From: JBBRYB01 sp038238115
GTDB lineage: Bacteria > Actinomycetota > Actinomycetes > Propionibacteriales > Nocardioidaceae
Direction: 5' to 3'
NCBI GenBank assembly: GCA_038238115.1
Contig: JBBRYB010000027.1
Location: forward strand, 1-44,171
Length of the DNA stretch: 44,171 nucleotides
Positions 23,240-32,250 of this stretch are shown here, piece by piece. Below the pieces are notes generated by a model. It had not been told where the DNA came from. It saw only the letters and a program-made list of their open reading frames with translations, and did no database searches. Made by a program: the position numbers and the translations under genes. Numbering within the stretch: the stretch's first letter is position 1; every line of letters begins with the position of its first letter.

Positions 23240-23587
23240 GTGGACATCCGCATCGAGACCAGCGACCTGAACCGGCTCGCTGTGGAGCTCACCAACGCCA
23301 GCGGCAAGGCCGTCCGGCTGGTCTCAAGCGCGATCGCGAAGACCGCACATGACATTGAGGCCGACGCGAAGCTCACCGTGGCCGTCGATACCGGCAACCT
23401 CAGGAACTCAATCAGCTCACACATCGGGCTTCTTGACGCCGTGATCGGGCCGACCGCCTCCTACGGCGGCTTCGTTGAGTACGGGACGTCACGGATGGCG
23501 CCGCAGCCGTACATGGGACCAGCGGCCGACCGGCATGTCCCTCTCCTGGTGCGGGCCATCGCTTCGAGCGCCGAGAACATTCTGTGA
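23240..23587 (+). CDS. HK97 gp10-like tail completion protein
   Basis: 115 residues. AIAKTAHDIEADAKLTVAVD, TGNLRNSISSHIG and FVEYGTSRMAPQPYMGPA are the signature of the HK97-gp10 family; the last motif (EYGT...M.P.P...PA) is diagnostic. GGAGG lies 11 bases upstream of GTG 23240. It overlaps the next GTG by four bases. Confidence 0.87.
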   Translation: MDIRIETSDLNRLAVELTNASGKAVRLVSSAIAKTAHDIEADAKLTVAVDTGNLRNSISSHIGLLDAVIGPTASYGGFVEYGTSRMAPQPYMGPAADRHVPLLVRAIASSAENIL

Positions 23588-24021
23588 CCCTCGTCGCCAC
23601 CCGCCTGCTCGCCGACCAGGTGTGGAGCATCCTCGACGCCATCGCAGGGCTGAACTCCTACGACGGCGAGATCGTCGACGACAACGACAACCCGACGACG
23701 CCGCCGCTCGACACCGACGGCCGCGTCCACCCCTACGCCGTGTTCTACCCGTCACCGGGGCGACGTGACCTGCGCCGGCTGGCGCATGTGCCCACCAACG
23801 TCGCCTGGAGCTTCCAGGTCACCTGCGTCGGAGGCGACAACACCCGCTGCCTGTGGGCCAGCGACCAGGTCAGCGGGGCACTCACTGGTCTGCGGCTCAC
23901 CGTGGACGGCCAAGCCACCGGGAAACTCGCTGAGGGCGCCGACACCGGCCCCATGCGACGCGACGACGACGTCACCCCGGCCCGGCTATTCGTCCCGCTG
24001 CTCTTCGCCCTGTACGTCTGA
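23584..24021 (+). CDS. Tail terminator-like protein
   Basis: 145 residues from GTG 23584. LADQVWSILDAIAGL, HPYAVFYPSPGRRDLRRLAH, WSFQVTCVGGDNTRCLWASD and DVTPARLFVPLLFALYV have the alpha/beta layout of siphovirus tail terminators, and its place after the gp10-like gene fits. It would cap the tail tube at the head-proximal end. Confidence 0.75.
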   Translation: MTLVATRLLADQVWSILDAIAGLNSYDGEIVDDNDNPTTPPLDTDGRVHPYAVFYPSPGRRDLRRLAHVPTNVAWSFQVTCVGGDNTRCLWASDQVSGALTGLRLTVDGQATGKLAEGADTGPMRRDDDVTPARLFVPLLFALYV

Positions 24022-24082
24022 CCGGCTTCCGTCGCAACACCCGCCACCACCACCCGAGAGCCCCTGAAAGGGGAAGTCAGCC

Positions 24083-24385
24083 ATGCCCGAGTACAACCGC
24101 GTCAGGGACCCCGGCACCCAACACGAGTTCACCGTCGGCCCCGTCTACGACCCCGAGCTGGAGTTGCTCGACGAGCCCGCCGTCGACGGCACCGGCAGAC
24201 CACTGCCACCCAAACCGCACCTCGACCCGTCAGACGCCGCCGACGCCGACGGTGAGGTGCTGCGCGGCCAGGCGTTGACCGACGCCCTGCACGACGCCGG
24301 CCTGTCCACGTCCGGCACCGCCGACGAGAAGCGGCTGAGACTCGCCGAGTTCAACGCCGGGCTCAACAACTCTGAGGAGATCTGA
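24083..24385 (+). CDS. SAP-like domain protein
   Basis: 100 residues. The first 60 are acidic, Pro-rich and probably disordered. The last 40 (RGQALTDALHDAGLSTSGTA, then DEKRLRLAEFNAG) follow the SAP helix-extended-loop-helix pattern that binds DNA or proteins. GAAAGGGGAAG precedes ATG 24083. It sits between tail terminator and major tail protein; such SAP proteins are seen in actinophage structural operons without a known role. Confidence 0.65.
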   Translation: MPEYNRVRDPGTQHEFTVGPVYDPELELLDEPAVDGTGRPLPPKPHLDPSDAADADGEVLRGQALTDALHDAGLSTSGTADEKRLRLAEFNAGLNNSEEI

Positions 24386-24386
24386 C

Positions 24387-24917
24387 ATGCCGATCATCAA
24401 GCCCACCCCCGTCAAGGTCCAGGGCAACACCAAGGTCATCTTCGTCGCGACGCTGGTAGCCCCGGCGGCACCGAAGATGACGGAGGTCTCCGCTGTGTCG
24501 TCGCTGGACCTGTCCGGCTACTTCATGGCCGACGGTTGGGCGCCGTCGGTGGATGTCAACAAGGGCAGCGCGCCCAGGCGGCTGTTCACCCGCAAGCAGT
24601 TCGAGCAGTTCGGGATCACCCAGTACACCCTGGGTGACCTGATGTACTCGTTCGACCCGCAGGGCGCCGCGGCGTCCAACGGGGTCAAGGCATACGAGAA
24701 GCTGACGCCCGGACTGACCGGCTACTTCCTCGAGCGGCAGGGCCTCGACGCCGACACGGTCGACTACGCCATCGGCCAGTTCGTGGCCGTGTGGCCCGTC
24801 ACCCTCGGCGACCGTCTGCCGATGGGTGATGTGACCGACGAGTTCGCCGAGTACACCGTCCGGCAGCCGGTGATCGTGCCGGCCGACCGCACCGAGCGTG
24901 TCGCGCTGGTTGCTTAG
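24387..24917 (+). CDS. Major tail tube protein
   Basis: 176 residues, beta-rich, starting one base after the SAP gene. KVQGNTKVIFVATLVAPAAP, LDLSGYFMADGWAPSVDVNK, FEQFGITQYTLGDLMYSFDP and EYTVRQPVIVPADRTERV match actinophage tail tube proteins (phage_tail_2-like in layout). It is followed by a strong terminator and then the frameshifted tail chaperones, as expected for the most abundant tail protein. Confidence 0.85.
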   Translation: MPIIKPTPVKVQGNTKVIFVATLVAPAAPKMTEVSAVSSLDLSGYFMADGWAPSVDVNKGSAPRRLFTRKQFEQFGITQYTLGDLMYSFDPQGAAASNGVKAYEKLTPGLTGYFLERQGLDADTVDYAIGQFVAVWPVTLGDRLPMGDVTDEFAEYTVRQPVIVPADRTERVALVA

Positions 24918-24930
24918 CACATCTGAACGG

Positions 24931-24974
24931 CTCCCGGCTCGGTGTCCAGGCAACCCGAGCCGGGAGTCTCTCTG
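24931..24974 (+). terminator. Strong hairpin terminator after the major tail gene
   Basis: CTCCCGGCTCGG at 24931-24942 pairs perfectly with CCGAGCCGGGAG at 24955-24966 (12 bp, 12-nt loop), followed by TCTCTCTG. It falls between the major tail protein and the tail assembly chaperone gene. Partial termination here would keep head and tail-tube proteins in excess over the tail tip. Confidence 0.82.
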
Positions 24975-25004
24975 CCTGGACAACTGCCTGTAGGAGCATC
25001 CGCG

Positions 25005-25619
25005 ATGAGCAACGCCCGCAAACCTGCCAACGCCTCTGTGGCGGCTAAGTCATTCGCCGACATCATGGCGGCGGCTGACTCCGGTCGCCCCACCAAGACG
25101 GTGCAGGTCTGCTTCTCGACCGATCTGCACGACCGGTACACCGCCCTCGACAACGAGCTCGCCGAGGCGCTGGAAGCCGAGAGGCAGCAGAAGGAACGCG
25201 CCGCCGCTCCGGAAGGGAAGGCGTCCGGGCAGCGGATGGTCAGTCATCGGCGGTCCAAAGCTGTCGAGGACGAGATGCAGGCGCTTATCGACGACAACCC
25301 GCACGCCTTCTACGACGTGAAGATCCAGGCGGCTAGGCACTCCGAGTGGGTGCAGGCCAAAGCCGAGCACCCGCCGATCAGCGACATCCGCAACGATTCG
25401 CTCGGTGTGCATTGGGACTCGTTCCTCCCGGTGGCGATCCGCATGTGCATGGTCGACCCTGAGCCCACCGACGAGGTGCTCACCTTTCTCGGTGAGTCGA
25501 TGACGACGGGCGAGTGGGACCGGCTCGGGCTGGTCGCTTTCCAGCTGAGCGAAGGTGTGCGGGAGACCCCAAAATCACGGTCGCTCACCTCGATCCCGAA
25601 TGGCAGCGCAGACGGCTAG
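25005..25619 (+). CDS. Tail assembly chaperone G (frame 0)
   Basis: 204 residues, helical and charged, with SVAAKSFADIMAAADSGRPT, LDNELAEALEAERQQKERAA and a C-terminal VLTFLGESMTTGEWDRLGL. AGGAG lies ten bases upstream of ATG 25005. It carries CCCAAAA near its 3' end (25568-25574), from which ribosomes can slip -1 into the T frame; the unshifted product ends at TAG 25617-25619. Like lambda gpG, it should coat the tape measure during tail assembly. Confidence 0.85.
   Translation: MSNARKPANASVAAKSFADIMAAADSGRPTKTVQVCFSTDLHDRYTALDNELAEALEAERQQKERAAAPEGKASGQRMVSHRRSKAVEDEMQALIDDNPHAFYDVKIQAARHSEWVQAKAEHPPISDIRNDSLGVHWDSFLPVAIRMCMVDPEPTDEVLTFLGESMTTGEWDRLGLVAFQLSEGVRETPKSRSLTSIPNGSADG
25568..25574 (+). 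other. -1 programmed frameshift site CCCAAAA
   Basis: In frame 0 the codons are ACC CCA AAA TCA, so the heptamer reads C CCA AAA, an exact X-XXY-YYZ slippery sequence. After a -1 slip the next codon is ATC at 25574 and the frame stays open to 26008. The joined product reads GVRETPK then ITVAHLDPEWQ. The site lies 45 nt before the frame-0 stop, as in other G/GT pairs. Confidence 0.85.
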
Positions 25620-26008
25620 AGGCCTCCGCACGGTGGGGCGTGTCGCCGCGCCGGTTCTCAGGCTGGGAGCCAAGAGAGGTCCACACCCACCACGACGCCG
25701 AGGGTGTCGTGACCGGCACCACCGTCGTCGAACGCGAGCCCGAGTGGGACGAGACCTGTCAGGAGTGGGCGGTCGGCCTGCTGGCGTACCAGAGCGGCAG
25801 CTGCGGCACCTGCGGCACCCACTACTCCCACTCGTCACGCACCGACGTCGCCCGTGATGTACAGCAGACCACCGTCAAGTGCGAGGACTGCGCGGCCATC
25901 GACATAGCCCGCGATCGCTACCACAAGGCCGAGCGGCACACCGACGAACGCTGCGACTGCGACGACCAGGTGTTCTACGTCGCCGACTACGTCCCCATTC
26001 CCGACTGA
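25574..26008 (+). CDS. Tail assembly chaperone T domain (made as G-T fusion)
   Basis: The T part has no credible start of its own and is read by the -1 shift; the fusion is 334 residues (190 from G, 144 from T). It begins HLDPEWQRRRLEASARWGVS, then EREPEWDETCQEWAVGLLAY. It ends in a Cys-rich module with CGTCGTHYSHSS, CEDC and CDCDD, which looks like a zinc site. The fusion would bridge the tape measure and the tail tube protein. Confidence 0.82.
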   Translation: MTVAHLDPEWQRRRLEASARWGVSPRRFSGWEPREVHTHHDAEGVVTGTTVVEREPEWDETCQEWAVGLLAYQSGSCGTCGTHYSHSSRTDVARDVQQTTVKCEDCAAIDIARDRYHKAERHTDERCDCDDQVFYVADYVPIPD

Positions 26009-26023
26009 GCTGTGGAGGTGAGC

Positions 26024-29000
26024 ATGGCGGCGTCTGACGTGCTGATCCGGCTCCGCGGTGACGCCTCCGACCTCATCACGAAGCTCAACGTGGCCCGGGC
26101 GAACGTCAAAGGGTTCAACGACGAGGTGGCCAAGTCGGCCGCCAAACGGCAGGCCCTCAACGACCTGGGCAGCACGTTCGGCAAGGTGGGCCTGGTCGCC
26201 GCTGCAGGGTTCGGAGGTGTCGTCCTCGCCGCCGCGAACTTCGACCAGGCCATGAGCAAGGTGCAGGCCGCAACACATGAGTCGGCCGCCAACATGAGCC
26301 TGCTCCGCGACGCGGCCATCGAGGCTGGGGCGAGGACACAGTACAGCGCAGGCGAGGCGGCGTCGGCGATCGAGGCGCTCGCCAAGGCGGGCATCTCCAC
26401 AGCAGACATCCTCGGCAAGACCGGTGGGCTGAACGCCTCGCTGGACCTCGCCGCCGCCGGTGGGCAGGACGTTGCCGCCGCCGCGGAGTCGATGGCGACA
26501 GCGATGAGCCAGTTCCACGTACCGGGCACCGACGCCGCCCACGTCGCGGACCTGCTCGCCGCCGCTGCCGGCAAGGCGCAGGGTGAGGTTGCCGACATGT
26601 CGCAGGCGCTCAACCAGGTCGGCCTGGTGGCGCACCAGAACGGGCTGAGCATCGAGGAGACCACCGGGGCCCTCGCGGCGTTCGCCAAGCAGGGCCTCAT
26701 CGGCTCCGACGCCGGCACCAGCTTCAAGAACATGCTGCAGCGGATGAACCCACAGACCGAGAAGGCACAAAGTCTCGTCAAGCAGTACAACATCTCGGCA
26801 TTCGACCAGCAGGGCAACTTCATCGGCCTCGCGAAGTACGCCGGCCGTCTCCACGACGGCCTCAAGAACCTCACTGACCAACAGCGCAACTCGACCCTGA
26901 CGACCATCTACGGGGCCGACTCGGTGCGCGCCGCGAGTGTCCTGTACGACGACGGCGCCAAATCGATCCAAGGCTGGATCAACAAGGTCAACGACCAGGG
27001 TTACGCCGCACAAACCGCTGCCATCAAGATGGACAACCTCAAGGGCGACCTCGAGCAGCTGAAAGGTTCGTTGGAGACGGCTTTCATCGGGACCGGTGAG
27101 GGTGCGACGGGCCCGCTGCGGTCACTGGTGCGGAACCTCACCGACGTCACCAACGCCTACATCGCGCTGCCCGCTCCGATCAAGTCCGCCGCGCTTGTGG
27201 TGACCGGCCTCACCGCGACCCTGGGCCTTGGCGCGTTCGCGCTGACCCGAATCGTGACAGGTGTCGCCAGCACCAAAGCGGCTCTGACGACGCTGGGCCT
27301 GGTGTCGAAGACCACCGGCGATCAGGTCGGCGGCATGTCGAAGACGATGGTCGGGATGCGTGTCGGCGCGGGTGCGCTGGGTGTCGGGCTAAGCGTGCTG
27401 AACAGCCATGTCAGGGACTCCGACACCGCCCTAAAGGGAATGGTGGACGTTGCGTCCGCTGCAGCAATGGGGTTCTCTGTCGGTGGCCCCTGGGGTGCTG
27501 CCATCGGCGGCGGCGTCGGCATCTTGCAGGCATTCATGGGGGCGAATACTCACGCTGCCGCAGACGTGACCGCGCTGACCGAGACCCTCGACGTGCAGAC
27601 CGGCTCGGTCACCAAGAACACCCGCGAGTGGGCAGCGAAGCAGCTCGTTGACCGGGGGCTCATCGACAACCTTGCCCAGTTTGGGATCTCTGCTGACACT
27701 GCCACCAGCGCAATGCTCGGTAACGCCTCGGCCATCGACGCCATTAACGCCGTCCTCAACCCGTACATCAACAACGTGGCCGGTGTTACCACCGCCTCGG
27801 GTGACCTGAGTGCCGAGCAGCGCAACGCAGGTGTCAGCGCGCAGGAACTTCTCAACATCGTCGGTGACACCAACGGGACTCTCGCGGACGCTCGGAAGCA
27901 GTTCAAGTTCACGGCGGACGCCGTGGGTGGCCTTGGGAACAAGTCCAAGGCTGCATCGCCCTTCATCAACGACCTGGCCGCTAAGGCTGCTGGTGTTGCC
28001 CATCAACAGGGCGGTCTCAGGCAAGGCCTGGACAGAACCTCTAGGTCAATGAGTGACCAGGCCAAGCAGACTGATGACGCCAAACAGGCGCTGGAGGGTT
28101 ATCGCTCCGCTGCAGCATCGCTGATCTCCAAGCAGCTGGGACTGTCGCAGGCGATCATCGACGCGAACCGAGCGCTGAAGGACAACAAGGACGGCTTCAA
28201 CAAGAACACACAGGCTGGCATCAACAACTATCAGACGATGCTGGACCTCGCCGCCGCCACCGACGGTTTCACGTCTAAGACGAAGGCCGGCCAGGAGGCC
28301 ATCGGCCGGATCCGCGAAGAGATGATCCACTACGCCACGCAACAGGGCATGACGGCAGATGGGGCGAAGAGTCTGACCGATCGGCTGCTTGGTGTGGAGC
28401 ACGCCGCTGACGGCACGAAGGGGTCGGCGGACAAGTTGACCGGGAGTCTGAAGACCCTGGGGGAGCAGCACCCGACACCGAAGGTGAGTGTCGATACCGG
28501 GGCCGCTCGCAACGCCGTCGACGATTTCACGTCGCACATGAAGACCGAGCTCGCCGGCATCGACAACGAGCGGGTCGACATCACCCTCCAAGCCGCCGCA
28601 ACGAACGTCGTCACGCAGCTACAGGGCCTGTTCCAGAAGAAGGCGCTCGGTGACGCTGTCACCGGCGGTATGGCCGGACGTGACTCGGTGCCGATCCTAG
28701 CGATGCCCGATGAGCACATCGCCACCACCGCTGAGGTGAAGGCAGCCGGTAAGGGCAACACTGCCCAAGGTCACAAGGTGTGGCGTGCCATTCGTCGGAT
28801 GGCGTTGCGCGGGGAGCTTCCCGGTTACGGTGACCTTCAGCCGTTCGCCGACGGTGGTCCGGTCGTGGGTCTGCGCGCGAGCTCGACCGGTACGGCGTCT
28901 GCGGTCAACACGATCCAGTCCACCTTCGACGGCATCGTCAAGACGATCGGGGCGGCGGCGTCCAAGGCCGCCTCGGACGCGCTGACCCACATGCCCAGCA

Positions 29001-30940
29001 CCGGTCAGCTCGGTCCCGGCGGGCAGCTGACTCCCGCGCAGATCGCCCGCGGGCAAGGGTTCGCCCAGGCGCAGGTCGGCAAGCCCTACATCTGGGGCGG
29101 GGTCGGCCCCGCAGGATATGACTGCTCGGGCTTCATGGGAGCCACCGCGCTCAGCGCGGTCGGTCGTAACCCTTACGTCCGGCTCGGCTCGACAGCCTCG
29201 GTGCCCTGGCCGGGGTGGCATTCGGGACAAGGACAGATGACGACCGGGTCAACCCCCAACTGGGAGGGGTCGGGCATCGGCCACATGGCCGGCAACATCG
29301 GCGGCCTGGCGATCGAGTCCTACGGCGGCCATGGTCCCGCCACGGGCGGCGGTGCCCGCAACATCGCCACCGACTCACACTTCAACCAGTTCCAATACTT
29401 CGACCGTGGCGGCACACTCAAGCCGGGTCTGACGCCCGTCTTCAACGCGACCGGCGCCGACGAGCATCTGGTGCGGGTGAAGAAGATGGCTAACGGCGGC
29501 CCGGTCTCCGGGCTCGACGCGGAGCAGCAGCGGATCGCGCAGATCATCCTGCACGTCGGCCGGCAGATGTCGATGACCGAACGTGACATCAAGACGGCGT
29601 TCATGGCGGCGCTGGTCGAGTCGGGGATGCGGAACCTGAACTACGGTGACGCGGACTCGATCGGCGTCTTCCAGCAGCGACCCTCGCAGGGTTGGGGCAC
29701 GCAGTCGCAGATCATGAACCCGACGTATGCGGCGACCAAGTTCTTCGACGCGCTCAAGGCTGTTGGTGGCCACGAGACGATGCCGATGGGTGCGCTGGCT
29801 CAGGCTGTGCAGGGCTCCGCGTTCCCCGGCCGGTACAAGGAGCATCACGACGAAGCGTTCAACATCTTCCACGCGCTGCGCGGCACCGGCGGTGCTGCAG
29901 GCGCCGGTGGTGGCGGTGGCCCCGGCGGCTCGCCGCAGTTCGGCGACCAGGGTCTCAGCTCCGCTGAGCGCCGCCAACGGGCACAGGACCGGCAAGCGCG
30001 CATCCAGGAGCGGGAGGACAAGCGGCAGGCCCGTGAGGACGCCCAACGCAACCGCGACATCACCCGCCAGTACGAGGACCGCTACGGCCGCAAGTCTCCC
30101 ATCGTCGACGCAGTCACCGCCTACCTGGACAAGCTCAAGCTGGGCGAGGCGGTCGACCGGCACGACCTGAACCAGAAGGTTGATCGGGCCGTCCAGCATG
30201 TCGTCACCCCGGCGCTACGCGGGTTCGACATCAACGGGCAGACCATGAACGCCCGTGACGCCCGCGGCGAGGTCAAGAGCCTCGAGTCGACGCTCAAGGA
30301 TGTTTTCGGCGACCACGCGAAGTGGCTCAAGCACATCGACAACCTGGGCGACCGGGTGGTGCACGCGACGGCGCGGCAGGACAAGATGCAGAGCTCGCTG
30401 GCGAAGATGACCGACGAGCTGCACAACCTCCGCTCAGCCTCCAATGCCTACGCGAGCAGTGTCGCCGGGTCGATCAACAACGACATCTTCGGCAACGGCG
30501 TCTCCGGTCTGTCGCTGCAGCTGCGCGCCGACGCGAACGACAACCAGGCGATGCTGCGGGCGCTGCGCCGAGCTCGCCGCAAGGGTCTCGACGGTGGCCT
30601 GTTCCGGCAGCTCGCCGCCTCCGGTGACCTGCAGACGGCGCAGCAGCTGTCCCACCTGTCTCGCCGGCGGATCGCCCAGCTGGAGCGGCAGTTCGCGGAC
30701 CGTAACACCGCGCAGCGTCAGCTGGGTGACTTCGCCTCCAACAAGATCTATGGGCAACTCATCCGGGCGCAGACCCACGATGTGAACGGGATGCGGCACG
30801 ACATCCGCCAGCTGAGGCGGGTCATCGAACGGCAGGAAGGCCTGCTCGAGCATGCCGTGCGGCGCGGCACGTACGACGGGACCCGCGACGGCCACAAGGA
30901 CCGCGACCGTCAGGCGTCCACGAAACGGCGGGCAGGCTGA
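26024..30940 (+). CDS. Tape measure protein with peptidoglycan-degrading domains
   Basis: 1638 residues from ATG 26024 (GGAGGTG directly upstream; GTG 26012 also in frame). Residues 1-340 form the phage tail tape measure TP901-type core (LNDLGSTFGKVGLVAAAGFG, NFDQAMSKVQAATHESA, GLNASLDLAAAGGQDVAAAA). Hydrophobic segments occur near residues 385-410 and 470-510. An NlpC/P60-like domain has YDCSGF (Cys1034) and GIGHMAG (His1087). A lysozyme/SLT-like domain has ALVESGMRNL (Glu1199). The C-terminus is coiled coil and basic. The length predicts a tail of roughly 200-250 nm. The muralytic domains would locally open the cell wall during DNA entry. Confidence 0.92.
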   Translation: MAASDVLIRLRGDASDLITKLNVARANVKGFNDEVAKSAAKRQALNDLGSTFGKVGLVAAAGFGGVVLAAANFDQAMSKVQAATHESAANMSLLRDAAIEAGARTQYSAGEAASAIEALAKAGISTADILGKTGGLNASLDLAAAGGQDVAAAAESMATAMSQFHVPGTDAAHVADLLAAAAGKAQGEVADMSQALNQVGLVAHQNGLSIEETTGALAAFAKQGLIGSDAGTSFKNMLQRMNPQTEKAQSLVKQYNISAFDQQGNFIGLAKYAGRLHDGLKNLTDQQRNSTLTTIYGADSVRAASVLYDDGAKSIQGWINKVNDQGYAAQTAAIKMDNLKGDLEQLKGSLETAFIGTGEGATGPLRSLVRNLTDVTNAYIALPAPIKSAALVVTGLTATLGLGAFALTRIVTGVASTKAALTTLGLVSKTTGDQVGGMSKTMVGMRVGAGALGVGLSVLNSHVRDSDTALKGMVDVASAAAMGFSVGGPWGAAIGGGVGILQAFMGANTHAAADVTALTETLDVQTGSVTKNTREWAAKQLVDRGLIDNLAQFGISADTATSAMLGNASAIDAINAVLNPYINNVAGVTTASGDLSAEQRNAGVSAQELLNIVGDTNGTLADARKQFKFTADAVGGLGNKSKAASPFINDLAAKAAGVAHQQGGLRQGLDRTSRSMSDQAKQTDDAKQALEGYRSAAASLISKQLGLSQAIIDANRALKDNKDGFNKNTQAGINNYQTMLDLAAATDGFTSKTKAGQEAIGRIREEMIHYATQQGMTADGAKSLTDRLLGVEHAADGTKGSADKLTGSLKTLGEQHPTPKVSVDTGAARNAVDDFTSHMKTELAGIDNERVDITLQAAATNVVTQLQGLFQKKALGDAVTGGMAGRDSVPILAMPDEHIATTAEVKAAGKGNTAQGHKVWRAIRRMALRGELPGYGDLQPFADGGPVVGLRASSTGTASAVNTIQSTFDGIVKTIGAAASKAASDALTHMPSTGQLGPGGQLTPAQIARGQGFAQAQVGKPYIWGGVGPAGYDCSGFMGATALSAVGRNPYVRLGSTASVPWPGWHSGQGQMTTGSTPNWEGSGIGHMAGNIGGLAIESYGGHGPATGGGARNIATDSHFNQFQYFDRGGTLKPGLTPVFNATGADEHLVRVKKMANGGPVSGLDAEQQRIAQIILHVGRQMSMTERDIKTAFMAALVESGMRNLNYGDADSIGVFQQRPSQGWGTQSQIMNPTYAATKFFDALKAVGGHETMPMGALAQAVQGSAFPGRYKEHHDEAFNIFHALRGTGGAAGAGGGGGPGGSPQFGDQGLSSAERRQRAQDRQARIQEREDKRQAREDAQRNRDITRQYEDRYGRKSPIVDAVTAYLDKLKLGEAVDRHDLNQKVDRAVQHVVTPALRGFDINGQTMNARDARGEVKSLESTLKDVFGDHAKWLKHIDNLGDRVVHATARQDKMQSSLAKMTDELHNLRSASNAYASSVAGSINNDIFGNGVSGLSLQLRADANDNQAMLRALRRARRKGLDGGLFRQLAASGDLQTAQQLSHLSRRRIAQLERQFADRNTAQRQLGDFASNKIYGQLIRAQTHDVNGMRHDIRQLRRVIERQEGLLEHAVRRGTYDGTRDGHKDRDRQASTKRRAG

Positions 30941-32250
30941 TGGCGTCCCCGGCGTTGTCGTTCGTCACCGGCCCGAACGCCACACCGACGGTGACGTTGG
31001 CGCTGAACCCCGACGACAGCAACTACGTTGACGCCGAGAACTTCTCTCTTGGTGCACCGGTGTTCGAGGCGGCCCCGGACTCTGTTGGTGGTGTCGACGG
31101 GTTCCGGACCGTGTCGTTCACGGTGGTGGTGCGCGGCTCCTGGTCGGTGGCCGCTGCGGCGATGCAGAACGTCGCAAGGCACCTGCTGCAGCCGCGTAAC
31201 TGGCTGATGCTGTCACCGTCGTCGCCGGCTAAACCGATGTTCCTCCAGACGTACAGGACACAGCAGGAGGCGTTGGCGTGGGATGACGCCGACCTTGGTG
31301 TGTGGACCCTTCCGGTCTCTCTGGCCGCTGACGCCTACCTGCTGGGTGATCGGGTAGACCTGGCGTCGCACACGGTGGCGAACGCGGTGTCGGGCACAGA
31401 CATGGTGCAGTCGGTGTCAGGCGTGAAGGGCGACGCGCCGACTCCCGCGGTGATCTGGACGCCGGACGTGGACGCGGCCGAACAGGTGCTAATCGTGGGG
31501 TCCACGACGCAGCCGGCCGTTGTTGAGGCCGAGTCGATGACGCTCGCCTTCGGCACCTCCCTCGTCTCGGCGGACACGACCTTCTCGAACTCCGGCGGCG
31601 TGGTCACAAGCGCTGGCGGCAATACCACGCAGGTATCAGCGCCGCTGCCATCGAACGTCACCGGCGGCACCTACCAGCTCTGGTTGAGGCTCAAGAAGTC
31701 GAGCACCTCGAGCGTGTGGAGCGGCTCGGTCAGCGGGATCACGGGTTTCGCCAACGATGTCCTGAACTTCCCTACTTTGGGGACGACCGAGTTCCAGATG
31801 GTCAATATGGGCACAGTCGAGATCCCGGAGCGCCAGGTCGGCTATGCGGACCCTCTGGCCCCGGCCCTGCCGACATTCACATTCTCCTCCACTCGGACGT
31901 CAGGGACGGGAACCCTGAGCGTCGACTACTTCGTGTTCATCCCCGTCGACGACGAGACCACCACGGCGGTCGTGACCGTCCCGAGCGTCACCCCGACGCC
32001 GCCGCTGGTTCTTGACGCCCGCCAGAACCAGGCGTACTACGCGCCGTCGACCGGGTCGCCGTTCATCGCCGCTGCCCGCGCCTCCGCCATCGCAGGCTTT
32101 ACCCAGGACGGCGCCCTTCCGTCGATGGTCCCCGGGGTCACCAACTATCTGACGTACCTGCGGCTGGGTGCGGTGCCGCTGACCAAGACGTCGGTCCTGA
32201 ACGTCTCCTACTGGCCGCGCTACCTGCACCTGCGGCCCGACGCAACATGA
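30940..32250 (+). CDS. Distal tail-like minor tail protein
   Basis: 436 residues, directly after the tape measure (TGATG overlap). The first 130 residues match distal tail N-terminal folds (FRTVSFTVVVRGSWSVAAAA, VWTLPVSLAADAYLLG). Residues about 195-330 form a separate beta domain (VVEAESMTLAFGTSL, GGTYQLWLRLKKSSTSSVWS, VDYFVFIPVDD) that resembles a carbohydrate-binding insertion. It should form the ring at the tail tip. Confidence 0.75.
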   Translation: MASPALSFVTGPNATPTVTLALNPDDSNYVDAENFSLGAPVFEAAPDSVGGVDGFRTVSFTVVVRGSWSVAAAAMQNVARHLLQPRNWLMLSPSSPAKPMFLQTYRTQQEALAWDDADLGVWTLPVSLAADAYLLGDRVDLASHTVANAVSGTDMVQSVSGVKGDAPTPAVIWTPDVDAAEQVLIVGSTTQPAVVEAESMTLAFGTSLVSADTTFSNSGGVVTSAGGNTTQVSAPLPSNVTGGTYQLWLRLKKSSTSSVWSGSVSGITGFANDVLNFPTLGTTEFQMVNMGTVEIPERQVGYADPLAPALPTFTFSSTRTSGTGTLSVDYFVFIPVDDETTTAVVTVPSVTPTPPLVLDARQNQAYYAPSTGSPFIAAARASAIAGFTQDGALPSMVPGVTNYLTYLRLGAVPLTKTSVLNVSYWPRYLHLRPDAT

